Shown: positions 1 to 10,261 of the stretch, piece after piece
Position numbering within the stretch: the first letter of the stretch is position 1
Layout of the letters: every line of letters starts with the position of its first letter
From: Conoideocrella luteorostrata
Lineage: Eukaryota > Ascomycota > Sordariomycetes > Hypocreales > Clavicipitaceae
Assembly: GCA_032433595.1 (NCBI GenBank)
Contig: JASWJB010000173.1
Coordinates: forward strand, 1-64,000
Reading direction: 5' to 3'
DNA: 64,000 nucleotides
Notes under the pieces: generated by a model
What the model saw: the letters and a program-made list of their open reading frames with translations, nothing else
The model's database searches: none
What the model was told of the DNA's origin: nothing
Program-made: the position numbers and the translations under genes

Positions 1-1143
1 AAAAAAACTACGCGAAAATAATCTAGTTTTCCTATTATAAGAACCCTAAAATCATCGACTTTGGGTAATAATTAAACCTGCGGCATCGAGCTAAAGCTAA
101 ATAGAATTAAGTGCAGCACTCTTCTATCCATCAGTTGAGTGTGGACTCCTAATAACAAATTTGACCGATACTGAATTAGAGATACTTCGGCCGTGAGACC
201 CTCGTGTGCTCTGGAGGACCCGGGACCCGACTTCTACAGAATCTCGAGTTCATTATAGTCCCTCCTAGCTCTCCTCTACACACATCGCGCATCTCGGTAG
301 CAAATTTAACTATTCGCAAGAACTAGGGATCTCTGTGTTTGATCGAACTAGGCACAGACAAAAACAAAAATTATTTTTAGTGATTAAACTATAATCGTTA
401 AATTTAGAAATGCCTAAGGCAAATCCATTAAAGAAAACTCAAACCAAGAAACCACGAACAAATCAGACCCCGAGAGGTCCTGACGGTCGTTTCTTACTGG
501 TGATGCCCCTCACAAAACTCAGCTCTTCAGACCTCTTTTGCTATAATGAAATTGACTGCACATTCCTTGCTGTTGGTTCCCGAGCAATAATTATCTCGTT
601 TCCATCAAATTCGCCCTGTCGCACGTACGATAACATCTCGGGACAAGGAGGTTCTGAGCATTACGCCAAGGCATTCCGTGCATTCTGGACATCGCCAATC
701 CCGCACTGTAGCTAGGCCGAAAACGCTACGGGGATAAAACTTTTTTTTCTGCGCCATCTCTATAAGTACCTAGTTCGGTTCGCCTGGCCACTCACTCTTT
801 TGTTAAATAGCTCTTTCCTAAATACTGACTAAGTTCAAGTATGTAAATTCCACTGTGGAGACTTTCCGAGGTTGAACTTACTGACGGTCATATCTTAGGT
901 TAGCACTTGCATATACTTCCGTACAATCAATGCCAAGGTTGAGACACACCTTCCTGGCCCAGCACTTCCGCCATCAAGGTCTCGGCTCCTCCTCTGGGTA
1001 TAAATTGTCAATACACTCCATCCATGGCCACTCTTCTCTTTTCCTTCATCCATCACCATCTTACTCCATCCATCACCGTCTTACTCCATCCATCACCGTC
1101 TTACTTCATTCATCACTAGTCGAAACACTTTTGGCTCGTCATC
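1..1143. other. AT-rich decayed leader region, no intact gene
   Basis: No reading frame here resembles a known protein. The only longer open frame (410-715) has no recognisable motif and probably arises by chance. Base composition is AT-biased, with many TA steps, suggesting mutated repetitive DNA. Toward the right end a TATA-like element (about 1006-1011) and CT-rich repeats precede the 1144 reading frame, so the last 150 bp may be a surviving promoter. Confidence 0.4.
1041..1116. repeat. 20-bp tandem repeat, about 3.5 copies
   Basis: A 20-bp unit of the form TTACTCCATCCATCACCGTC repeats head to tail with one or two substitutions per copy. It lies between the TATA-like element near 1006 and the start codon at 1144, so it sits in the presumed 5' leader of that short frame. 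Confidence 0.85.
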
Positions 1144-1326
1144 ATGGATCCCAATAGTGTCCAGCAAATTCTTGATGCTATTGAAAACCTGGAACATCGA
1201 TGCAAATTGGGATTTGAACAGGTCGATGCTCGCTTCAAAGAAATGGATGCCCACTCCGATGCTCGCTTCAAAGACATGGATGCCCGCTTCAATGAGAACG
1301 AATCTCGACTTAATAAACAGTTTTGA
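1144..1326 (+). CDS. Short coiled-coil repeat protein, probable 5' remnant
   Basis: A 60-codon ATG frame that I do not assign to a named family. Its second half contains an 11-residue repeat (DARFKEMDAHS, then DARFKDMDARF) encoded by a 33-nt DNA repeat, giving a charged heptad-like coiled-coil pattern. A TATA-like box and CT-rich leader lie upstream, which favours a once-real gene. The frame stops at 1326, directly before strongly AT-rich sequence full of TA steps (about 1330-1850). That pattern suggests a longer coiled-coil protein whose 3' part was destroyed by mutation. It could also be a genuine short peptide; transcription data would separate these. Confidence 0.4.
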   Translation: MDPNSVQQILDAIENLEHRCKLGFEQVDARFKEMDAHSDARFKDMDARFNENESRLNKQF

Positions 1327-2927
1327 CAGGTTAAGTTAAACTTTAAATAGGGTAGAGCCTATATGCAATAGACCTATGCCTAACTTAATGCTTAGATTAC
1401 TTAAAACTCTAATAAAGTTAATAAACACAAGAATTAAGTTTATAACATTAAGATCTAGCGTTATAACGCGTAAAATATATCTTAATTATAGCTATTGCGT
1501 AATATACACACTAGAGCTATTATACTTAGTTATCTATTAAATATTATTAGTATCTTAGACTTAAGTGCAGGGGAAGCAAATAGTATTCTTTATGCTTTAA
1601 AAATTACCTTACTATAAGATCTCTATAAAAAAAGAATAGCTATTATAAGAAAACTACTTTAGACTTAGCGCGATAAGGGAAGGAGGAACATAGGTTCTAT
1701 AGGCTAGAAGATAAGAGTTTTTGCTATTAATGCTTGTTATATAGTGTTTACTATTCTAGGTATAAACAGCTAATATAGGTTTTTTTTTTACTCATTTCCT
1801 CCTACTTTCTTCTTTTTTAAGCGCACGTAAAATGTTTAATCTTATGGACTTAATTGGTACTTCACAACATGCATTTTGTCGACCCAAAGCACACCCACTA
1901 CTATGGGAGATGAAGAAGTGAAGAAGCCTAAAAAAGTGGCAATCTGAGAGTCTATTGGCCAAATGGTAAGGTCACCGTGGTGAACAGTGGAGTATGAAAC
2001 TAGCTTCTTACGTAGCCAATCAAGTGTAGCGCATCGAAGGGAACTTCTTCTGCGTGCTAATTCACAATGTAATAGAAGTATCAGGAATTAGCAGATTTAC
2101 AAAGAGCTACGTTGAACGTCTATATTCCAGGCGCTTTTGAGCACAGATAAAGGTCACTCTAGGTCAGCTGAGTTAACACGGGTGTCTGTGGGTCCTCGTC
2201 GAAAGTGAGGCTTTACTAATTAGGCCCTGATCTAAGTCGGCGCGGCGTGTTTGGCAGAGGTGCGTTTGAGACGGGGCCATGCGGTGAAAAAAAAACACGA
2301 GCCATCGTGGAGGTGGGGTCGGTCTCGGTGCTTGCCCATTGTCTACAAACATGCAAACCGATCTGTTCGGCTATGCTGGGGGGTTCGTAGCCCAAGTTTG
2401 TTGTCGGTCGTTAGACGCGAGCTGGAGTGGCTTTCCGCCATCCTCGATGTCGATACTCACATTGGTGTGCACGCATGGACGTGCGGTCTATCCTGCGAGA
2501 CGAGCTGACGGTGTCATGTGGACCTGACGACCGGGGTTGGACCGGAGTTGTGTCCTGCAGGCATGGCGGATGACGTGAGGAGTTCTATTTCCGCTCTGAG
2601 CAGATCTGGGGATGTGAAAAGGGCAGTTGTGTTATAGATGAGGCATTTAGTTGGTAGATTTACAAAACGAGACGGTCTTTTTTTATTTTATTTTTTTGGT
2701 TTTTTGGTCACCTTGAAGAGTCGCAAACACTACGGAGTACATCGTCTGGTGATGTTGAGAAAAGAGACACGGTGAAATATTGGAGAAATCGGGGTCCAAC
2801 TAGTTATGTGGGGCACTTATCAATCTTATCAGATGACTGGGCGTTCATCATGAGTTCGCAACCTTAGAAAAGGACGCACTGCCCACTCGGATTCATCTCT
2901 GGACCATTCCGTGTCCGCACAGATGAG
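1327..2927. other. AT-rich, RIP-like island then gene-free DNA
   Basis: From about 1330 to 1850 the sequence is extremely AT-rich and dominated by TA-containing words, with no open frame of note. This is the look of repeat-induced point mutation on a former repeat. From about 1850 to 2927 composition becomes ordinary but no supported gene is present; frames at 2251-2527 lack any motif. The last few hundred bases are the likely promoter of the ferric reductase. Confidence 0.5.
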
Positions 2928-5428
2928 ATGAATCCATCGTTTCGGCTAGCATCAGTGCTGTGCTGGTGCCTGTTCGGCCGGTACGCGGCAGCCAAAGCAC
3001 CATCACGGCACCTCGATATTTGTCTGCAGTCGTGCCAAAATTCGATCGTGGGATTACGATTCCACGACGAAGAAGTGTCAACGACTGCTGCGCAATTATG
3101 CCTGAGCAGATTGACGATAACGTCCTTGTACCTATGCCTGGATGTATTCTGCGAAAAGGACGCCAGGGAGGCCGAGTGGGCGTCGCTGAACGACATGTGC
3201 ACGGTTGCCGGATTAGGCGGGATTCCACCATTCTCCATCATATCAAACTATACGGCTGGAGATATTGAACGGCTGCGTCATATCCAGCTCCACGAGACGT
3301 TTCCTCCAGAGCATATATTCAACGACGCTGTGGTGCCTTCCGTTGAGCTTCATAAAGCGTGGTTTGATACTCTGGTAAGCGTGCTCAGCTGTGAAGCATA
3401 TCTAAGTACTGACGACATTTGAAGGACGCTGCGCGATATGTAAAACATTACCACTTTCTCTATGGCTTCGCCATGATCATATTTTGGGTCGCTGTCGTGG
3501 CTGTCGGCGCAGCCAACAGACTGATGCTGGCGTTTTTGCGCCTGCTCCAAACACATAACCTGCCGAGTAATTCCTACGGATCCGAAGTCTCAATGTGGTT
3601 GAAACGCAAGATTATTCTTCCAGCGACGTTTGGACACAAGTCTGCTACAGAAGTGTGGTATGGGACGATCCCACTTCGGATACAGACTCTCACGATTGTG
3701 GTGTTCACTTTGCTCAACATCATATGCAGCATCTATGGGTACAAAATCACACCAGTCAACTTATAGTAAGTCACCTTACGGCTGTTTCCCTTCCAAAGAA
3801 ACCACCACCCTCAACCCCCTCCATGGTAATAGTGTATTGATTCGACCTGCAGCTTTCCTACCAAAGGGAACCAAATTCTTCGCTATGTCTCCGACCGGAC
3901 TGGCATCATCTCGTTTGCAAATTTCCCCATCATCTGGCTGTTCGGCATGCGTAACAACTTTGCCATTTGGCTGACAGGGTGGGATTTCGGAACGTACAAC
4001 AACTTCCATCGCTGGGTGGCGAGAATTGCAACACTGCAGGCAGTTGTGCATTCAATAGGATATACAATTCGCATATTTCAAGGTTTGTGCTTCCATGGCA
4101 GACATTTTTAGGGAGGACTCTCTGACAGTTGTTTTGCGTAGCCGGTGGATGGGCAAACTTTTTGTCGTGGTGGGCACGAATGTTTTGGGTAGCTGGCGAA
4201 GTGGTACGCTGAACTGGCACAAAAGGCGTTGCGAATGTGTACTAATATGCTACAGGCCACCATCGTAATGTGCGTGCTGGTCGCCTGCTCCATCTACTGG
4301 TTACGTCGGCAGAAATATGAACTCTTCCTCATACTACATATTGGCATGTCCGTCATTATCCTGGTCACGATGCTTGGGTACGTGTGTTCCTTACTTGTTG
4401 GCCACCGTGAGGTCCCCGCTAACATCTCCAGCCATGTTTCCATATTTAACGGCGAATATGACAGCTTATTCTGGGTTCCAGTATTCATCTGGATTTTTGA
4501 TAGAGCGCTGCGAGTATTCCGGATTTTCTTCTTCAATCCGACACTAAAGCCCACGGTCGCAGCTGCAATACACAGCTCGTCCACCAACATGGTGCGGCTC
4601 GAGATTCCATGTCATTTTAGAGCATATAAAGTCAAGCCCGGCACATACTACTATATATCCATCATAGACGATAAAAGGTTTTGGGAGAGCCATCCGTTCA
4701 CGGTGGCTTCTGTCTCGGACGGCACCGCATCCGCCACGAAGACCCTGGGCGAACAGATTCCATTATTAGAAACGGATAGTATGGAGGCGGAGGCGGAAGA
4801 CGAGGCGGAAGACCGAGCAGCCGCGAAAACGAATACAAGCTCGAAGCTTCTCACATTTCTTATTCGACCGTATGACAGCTTCACCGGCCGGCTTCGAGAC
4901 CTGGCTGCAGCGGAGTGGCCGCGACCGGCATCGATGCGCGTCCTCGTTGATGGGCCATACGGACACTGTCAGCCCTTACACCTGTTTGATCACGTCGTCT
5001 TTGTCGTTGGGGGAAGCGGCGTCGTCGTGCCAATGTCATACCTGAAGATTCTGACAGGAAGTCAAAGGAAATCCAAGTCAGTACAGCTGCATTGGGCGGT
5101 CCGCGAGCCAGAGTTTGCAGCCGAGCTCATGTCAAGTGATATGAGCGATGCAGTTACCGATCGGTCCTTTTCTGTTGATTTGTACTTCTCAGCGGAAACG
5201 GAACGCAATATCAGCGTCGAGATTCCATCAACAGTATCTCGACACTACAGGCGGCCTAATGCGAGGGAGATAATTACTGCTGCGGCAGAATCTGCGGGTC
5301 AAGACAGTTTGGCCGTGGTGGCGTGCGGCCCAGCAAGAATGGCAGATGATGCGCGGCGTGCTGTCATAGAAGCTATGGATAGAGGACTATGTCAGATAGA
5401 ATATTTCGAAGAGAGTTTTAGATGGTAA
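2928..5428 (+). CDS. Ferric-chelate reductase / FRE-type transmembrane flavocytochrome
   Basis: Reading the splice signals gives six exons: 2928-3374, 3425-3765, 3853-4082, 4142-4203, 4256-4377 and 4432-5428, encoding 732 aa. The product should reduce extracellular Fe(III)/Cu(II) chelates, moving electrons from NADPH through FAD and two hemes. It has a signal peptide, a long non-cytoplasmic N-terminal part and then membrane helices. Two His pairs, each His-X13-His, fit the heme-binding ferric-reductase domain. An FAD motif (HPFTVAS), a GPYGH motif, a GGSGVVVP nucleotide-binding loop and a C-terminal CGP motif mark the flavin and NADPH lobes. The intron 4378-4431 is in frame and easy to miss; only its removal puts the fourth heme His at the right spacing. 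An acidic Glu/Asp/Ala-rich insert (DNA about 4770-4850) interrupts the flavin part. Substrate is not predictable. Confidence 0.9.
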
Positions 5429-5643
5429 CATATGTATATACATGTATGAATCACATACTAGCAATGGCTTCGCAACACCGCAAAGCAACTAATTGAATTA
5501 TCAGCAAGTGCAGCTCTATTTATGCTATGCCCAAATCGGGGACTCTCTTGTCCTCCAGTTTCCATACGCCGAGAGTCCGACCATTCACAAAATGTACGCT
5601 ATCATAACCCATCCATTCCCAGCAGTCCGGAATCTTGCCCGAA

Positions 5644-6027
5644 TCACGCAGATGCCGCCTCCTGCTCCTTCTGCACAGCCAAACCGCTCAGTTTCTCCGC
5701 CGCCGCACCCAGGGCTCTCGGATCAGCACCCTGGATCATGGCCTGCCCATTCACAGCCACTTGATTCGCTGCCTTGAAAAACATGAATGTAGGCATAGAG
5801 GTGACGCGGTACGTGGAGGCTACGCTCGGCACCTTGTCCACGTTGACCTTTGCGAAGGCCAGGTAGCCGGGCTTACTGTGCTTGGAAGCCAGTTGCTCGA
5901 AGACGGGGGCAATGGCCTTGCAGGGTGGGCACCAGTCAGCGAAGAAGTCGACGGCGACGTAGATGGTTGATGACAGGAGGGTTTGGAGTTCCTCTTCCGA
6001 GTTGATGTATTGTACGGAATGCGCCAT
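5644..6027 (-). CDS. Thioredoxin with WCPPC active site
   Basis: A single-exon 127-aa protein with the whole thioredoxin fold: the DFFADWCPPCKAIAP active-site region near residues 27-41, the central VNVDKVPSVA strand-turn, and the cis-proline segment TSMPTFMFF. It reduces protein disulfides using electrons from thioredoxin reductase. The residue between the catalytic cysteines is Pro rather than Gly (WCPPC instead of WCGPC). No signal peptide is visible, so it is probably cytosolic. It is longer than a minimal thioredoxin by a C-terminal Ala/Glu/Gln-rich tail. It converges on the ferric reductase, with 215 bp between stop codons. Confidence 0.95.
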   Translation of the reverse strand: MAHSVQYINSEEELQTLLSSTIYVAVDFFADWCPPCKAIAPVFEQLASKHSKPGYLAFAKVNVDKVPSVASTYRVTSMPTFMFFKAANQVAVNGQAMIQGADPRALGAAAEKLSGLAVQKEQEAASA

Positions 6028-6998
6028 TTTAGCAGCGGTTGTGCAGTTGTGTCTGAGTAGGGACTGCGCAGGTAAAGTTCAGGGCAGACTGTAGTTTAAG
6101 ATGAAGGTAGGTTATATATGTTTTTGGGCGATACGCAAGGTTTTTGGTGGTTGTTGATGGTGAGCCTTGAGGTTGTGATTCTTTATCAGCTGGATAGTAG
6201 TTGTCGGTGGACAGTGCAGCATGTTCTGTTAGTAATACGAAACGCTAGAAGGTGGCAAAGTAGCACGGAGTACGCACAGCTGTCTCTTGCTGCCCGCGCG
6301 CCCCGCTGTACTCGGTTTGTCCCGCAGCGGGATAGCATCTACGGGGGAGTTAGCCCTGCTATGCGCTTCCAAACGGCTGGCTACTGTGTGCCTTTCAGCC
6401 TCAAAGCCGGCAACGGGCCGCCCTCTGCTGTACTAGCCAGCTCCGGCGTGTATCTCTGGCCGCAGGTCTAAGGACTGGCTATGACTGCTTTTTCGTCTCT
6501 TTGTAATATGGCCGATAATAGCAAGCGCAGCAGGCCGAATGAATACCTTGGCGACAAGTGTCTCTCACACCACTGTGTTCCAGACTTCAATATTCCTGCC
6601 TCTACTGGACAACACAATGCAGCGATTGATCTAAATGTTTACATAGAGTGCTCAGCTCTCCCCCTGACTCTTCTCGTAACCAGGAGATGCGGCACATGTA
6701 CTATTGCTAGCTGAACACACAACTCGGTAATCTTAGTGCGGGTGGGATTCGAATATCATAATACACAGCGGCATATATGTTCAAAGGAGCGACTTCTAGC
6801 CTTGGTCAAATCATGTTTCACTCTCTTTTATTCAAGCTTACTACGTGAAACTACAGAAACGCCGACGAAAATCCCACATTATACACGCACATAACTATTC
6901 TGCACCATCACAGTATCCTACGAAGGTGCGGCTTCGAGAGCAGTCCAACATCTAAACACAGATCAGATCATCAACTCTCTCAACGAGATACGCCAGCC
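6028..6998. other. Intergenic region, no supported gene
   Basis: Upstream region of the thioredoxin (reading left) and of the doubtful gene at 7.0 kb (reading right). Open frames at 6118-6471 and 6481-6714 have no recognisable motif. A CGGAGTAC motif lies near 6257. Confidence 0.5.
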
Positions 6999-7996
6999 AT
7001 GTGGGCCGTAAACTCCGATCGGCCATCCGGAACGAGACAACGACCAATCTTCTTGAGATCCAAGTCTTTGCGCCGGACGACGCTGAGTTGAAGAACATGC
7101 TCTGGACGGAGCGTCCGCCGATCAACGCAGACTGGGTGTCTGCGTTTTACAAGTGGACAAAGGGCCGTACCCTTGCCGGCCGCAGACTGCGTGCCGGGAT
7201 CGAACCGCTTTCCGTGAAGGCCTGCATAGATGGCTCCGTCTCGTACTTCACCAGTGAGGAGCACGCACATCAAGATCGTGGGACAGGGACTGGTCGACAA
7301 TCTCAGGGTCAATAAAGCCGTCCAGGGCATCGTCATCTATCAGCTGAAAAGCACCGGAAACTTCACAAAGAAGGAGATCGAGGACTTGCTGAAGCTCCAT
7401 TCCGAGACTACAGTGGCCCAGCATATCCATGATGTTATCTCAGCAAACATGCATCACTTGCTGGGCACGAACGTGCGTGTTCCCATGTCCCCTATGCTGG
7501 GCGCCGCGCTTGCTTTGCCTGCCATCAAGGTGGTCATCGCAATGGCCGTGATTGTTGCGTTGAGCCATGCGGCTATTCAGCACGTACTTGTTGCTGCGAA
7601 GCATGCTGGAGTTGTAGTCATCGCGGTGCTGTTTTTCGGTTCTGCCGGGCCAGCGTCCTCAGCATTATGATCTTTCCCATCATTGCAGGCGTGCTCGCAT
7701 ACCGGCACTTGTCGCTGCCGGAGACACTGGTCGACAAGATCACGCCCAAGGTTGTAACTGCGCTGAAAAAGCAGACTCTGGAGACTAATGAAGCAATTAC
7801 TGTTTCGGTTTCAGAGGCAATCTTTAGGGAGTTCTTCAAGCTGTCCAAGGGGACTCTAGAGAACCTTCGTGACAAGGCTGTGGACGAGTGGGACGGTTCA
7901 TGTCTCTGGGTAGGTGGAAGTGGCTGCGTCTTACTTGCCCAAAGGGGTGGGTTCCCATCGACGTCTCGTGAATTCTCTGTTCGTTTTTGTCTCTGA
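6999..7996 (+). pseudogene. Putative membrane protein gene, apparently frame-disrupted
   Basis: I do not recognise the family. Protein-like sequence runs through two frames. From about 7001 to 7250 a frame encodes a soluble segment with no in-frame ATG at its left edge. From about 7245 to 7638 the next frame continues with a plausible segment followed by two or three hydrophobic helices. A 50-nt intron (7639-7688, GT..TTGCAG) then joins in phase to 7689-7996, which carries a short helix and a charged amphipathic tail. The switch near 7245-7260 has no convincing intron, so a one-base indel (in the genome or the assembly) is the simplest explanation. The 5' end is also unclear: the ATG at 6999 is in a third frame. 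A real gene with an unusual intron remains possible. Confidence 0.35.
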
Positions 7997-8358
7997 CGTC
8001 TTGTCTCTTTAGCTCGGGTGAAGCGAACGGTTTGAATAATGGTTGGGTTGGCTTGCAAGAATTGATCACTTATCTACTGCGTTGTCGATATAATACAATA
8101 CTTCTTGGTCATTCTCTATCAGTAAGAGTCGAGGGCTGACTTGGCTTGTTCCTGTCAGGCCACCTCTACTTATTAGCCATTAGATGATATGCGTTATCGA
8201 ACCTAGTATATATTAAAATTATTGCTGCTTATATTAATGAGCCGCTCCTCGAATCAGGAATCAGCGCCGCCTCCGATTCAGTATCTACCAGCATGTCAAT
8301 CCTGCCATGCACTGCGGAGAACATCATCATGCGGGTACGCTCTCTAGAAAATGCTACG
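7997..8358. other. Intergenic spacer, nothing recognised
   Basis: About 360 bp between the putative membrane-protein gene and the 3' end of the M20 peptidase gene. It is AT-rich near 8190-8240 and contains no supported feature. Confidence 0.5.
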
Positions 8359-9648
8359 TCAAATCTCTTTCCGCTGCTGCAAAAACTGCCACGAACTCAG
8401 CAAATGTATCTTTGCAACCTGCGCCAGCTCATCCGTCATGATATACTCGTCCGGCCCGCCCATGTTGTATGGCGTCAGCCCAACAACCACGGTCGGTATA
8501 CCTTTTGCCCGAAATAGCCTCGCATCTGATGCACCTACTCGCATGTTTGCTACGGCGCTTGGGCTGACTACCGATCTGGCAGCTTCCAAAGACAGTTTCA
8601 CAATCTCTTCCGAGGGCGACGTCCATGACGGATCATATTGTCTTGTCACTTGGAATGATACACCCTGCAGAGCATCAAGCGCCAGATGAAGGTGTTGAAT
8701 GACGTCTTCTGTGGATATGCCCATGGGCAGTCGTATGTCAGCGGCAGCGCGAGCTTCAGCGGGGACGAGATTTGGAGACGCTCCGCCATGTATCGTGCCA
8801 ATGTTCACCGTCAATCGTCTCAGGGTATCTTGCTCTCCAATCCCTCCAAGCGGCTCAGATATGTCCTTTGCGGCCATTATGACATCCTCAACCTCTTGAG
8901 GGCAGTTAATCACGAGATTCTCGAGGCCCTTCAGCGCCGTCAAAGCTTCAAGCAACCTCTGAATCGCATTGATGCCTTTGTGCACATGTGCACCGTGAGC
9001 AGGTATGCCCGTCGCACTTATCTCGACCCAAACCAAGCCCTTCTCGCCAATTCTGACGACCGTTGGCGACCCCGCATCCGGACATATCATAGCATCACAC
9101 TGAACGGCGTTTACGTTGTCGAGCAGGTAACCAGAGCCCAGTGTGCCCATTGTCTCTTCGTCACCTGCCAGCGCAAGGATGACTTCGCCATTCCAGGATT
9201 CTTTGTGTTCTGCCAAAGCGGCGCATGCAATGATTGATGCAGCAATGCCCCCTTTCATGTCCGACGACCCTCTTCCGTACATGCGTTTGCCATCGTCAGA
9301 CAATGTGCCGCTTATTGGAGAGTCACTCCATTTGGATTGATCGCCATAGGGATACGTATCGAGATGTCCGTTGAACACAAGCCGCCTTCCCAATGCATTG
9401 CCTTGAATCACGGCCACTACATTGACGATACCAGGTGCGGTTTGATGAGTCGTGACAACGCAGGACGGAATGGCCTTTTTGATGAGGTCAGTTGCTACTT
9501 GGGCCACGCTGGAGATGTCGCCAGGCGGATTTGGCGATGGCGCCTGGACCAGTGCTTGCGCGGCGTACACAAGCTCATCTTGGCGGTCGTCAATATACCG
9601 CAGCAGGTTGGATTGGGTCGAATCATCCATTACGTACGGTCGTGTCAT
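8359..9648 (-). CDS. M20 family metallopeptidase (ArgE/DapE/ACY1-like)
   Basis: An intronless 429-aa protein of the M20 dizinc hydrolase family, which removes N-acyl groups or cleaves small peptides. The metal-site motifs are in order: GHLDTYP (His95, Asp97), YGRGSSDMKGG (Asp130) and AGDEETMG (catalytic Glu near 164, metal Glu 165). A dimerisation domain follows at about residues 200-310, with NIGTIHGG and PNLVPAEARAAADIR typical of the family. The last metal-ligand region reads NMGGPDEY and lacks the usual His at that place, which should be checked by alignment. No signal peptide is visible, so it is probably cytosolic. True substrate (acetylornithine, acylamino acid or dipeptide) cannot be told from sequence. 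It is divergent from the NLP gene at 10262. Confidence 0.88.
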   Translation of the reverse strand: MTRPYVMDDSTQSNLLRYIDDRQDELVYAAQALVQAPSPNPPGDISSVAQVATDLIKKAIPSCVVTTHQTAPGIVNVVAVIQGNALGRRLVFNGHLDTYPYGDQSKWSDSPISGTLSDDGKRMYGRGSSDMKGGIAASIIACAALAEHKESWNGEVILALAGDEETMGTLGSGYLLDNVNAVQCDAMICPDAGSPTVVRIGEKGLVWVEISATGIPAHGAHVHKGINAIQRLLEALTALKGLENLVINCPQEVEDVIMAAKDISEPLGGIGEQDTLRRLTVNIGTIHGGASPNLVPAEARAAADIRLPMGISTEDVIQHLHLALDALQGVSFQVTRQYDPSWTSPSEEIVKLSLEAARSVVSPSAVANMRVGASDARLFRAKGIPTVVVGLTPYNMGGPDEYIMTDELAQVAKIHLLSSWQFLQQRKEI

Positions 9649-10261
9649 AGATTAGTGAACCTGGGTGGTGTTCAATCGGGATGGAGCAATCGGCCCTCTC
9701 AGCGTCACAATTTCCATTGGATGTCCGTAAGTCTCTCTTTTAGGTCACCGATGGTCCCCTCTCCCTGAAAACTAACGGCAACGATGGAATGGCTTGCATT
9801 AGCCCGGATCGGCATACGCTGCTGCTGACTGCTGGAGAAATACACAGCCGGTGGAGCGTAAGCGCCAAGTCCCTTCGAGTTAGCGCAGGACATAACTAAT
9901 ACTACGGACTACACTTTCAAGCCTTCTCTCTGTAGTTCAGTGGCGGCAGAGGTGATTAGTGGTTTCGGAATTTGATATCATCTTAGATCCTTGGCTGATG
10001 TGCACGGAAGATGGCTCCTGAACGAGCAGTAGCGGCCGGCCTCCTGCCCCTGATGAGCGAACCGCTCTACCATGTGGCTCTGGCCGGCCCGATTCTAACA
10101 TTTTGTTTCTGTATTTAGTAGGTTGTGGCTCAGGACGGAAAGTTGTAATAATTTCGAGTATATAGCAAGGCATGGCTCACTCGTAGACAGTCCGAGTCCG
10201 AGAAGAGCCCTCTTCCTCTGCATCCCGCCAAGGTCGCCCACTGCTGTAATTTAAAAGCAAA
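9649..10261. promoter_or_regulatory. Divergent promoter region between M20 peptidase and first NLP gene
   Basis: About 610 bp separating two outward-facing start codons. A TATA-like element (TATATAG, about 10158-10164) lies roughly 100 bp before the NLP start at 10262. No specific operator was recognised. A tRNA-like fragment near 10020-10100 was examined and rejected. Confidence 0.45.

Noticed and set aside
8686..9237. 183-aa plus-strand frame
   Set aside because: Antisense to the M20 peptidase, without motifs.
10015..10105. tRNA-like stretch on the minus strand containing a TGGTAGAGCGGTTC-like D-arm word
   Set aside because: The D-stem halves do not pair, there is no proper T-arm GTTCGAnnC loop, and the GGCCGGCC ends are self-palindromic. 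At most it is a fragment.
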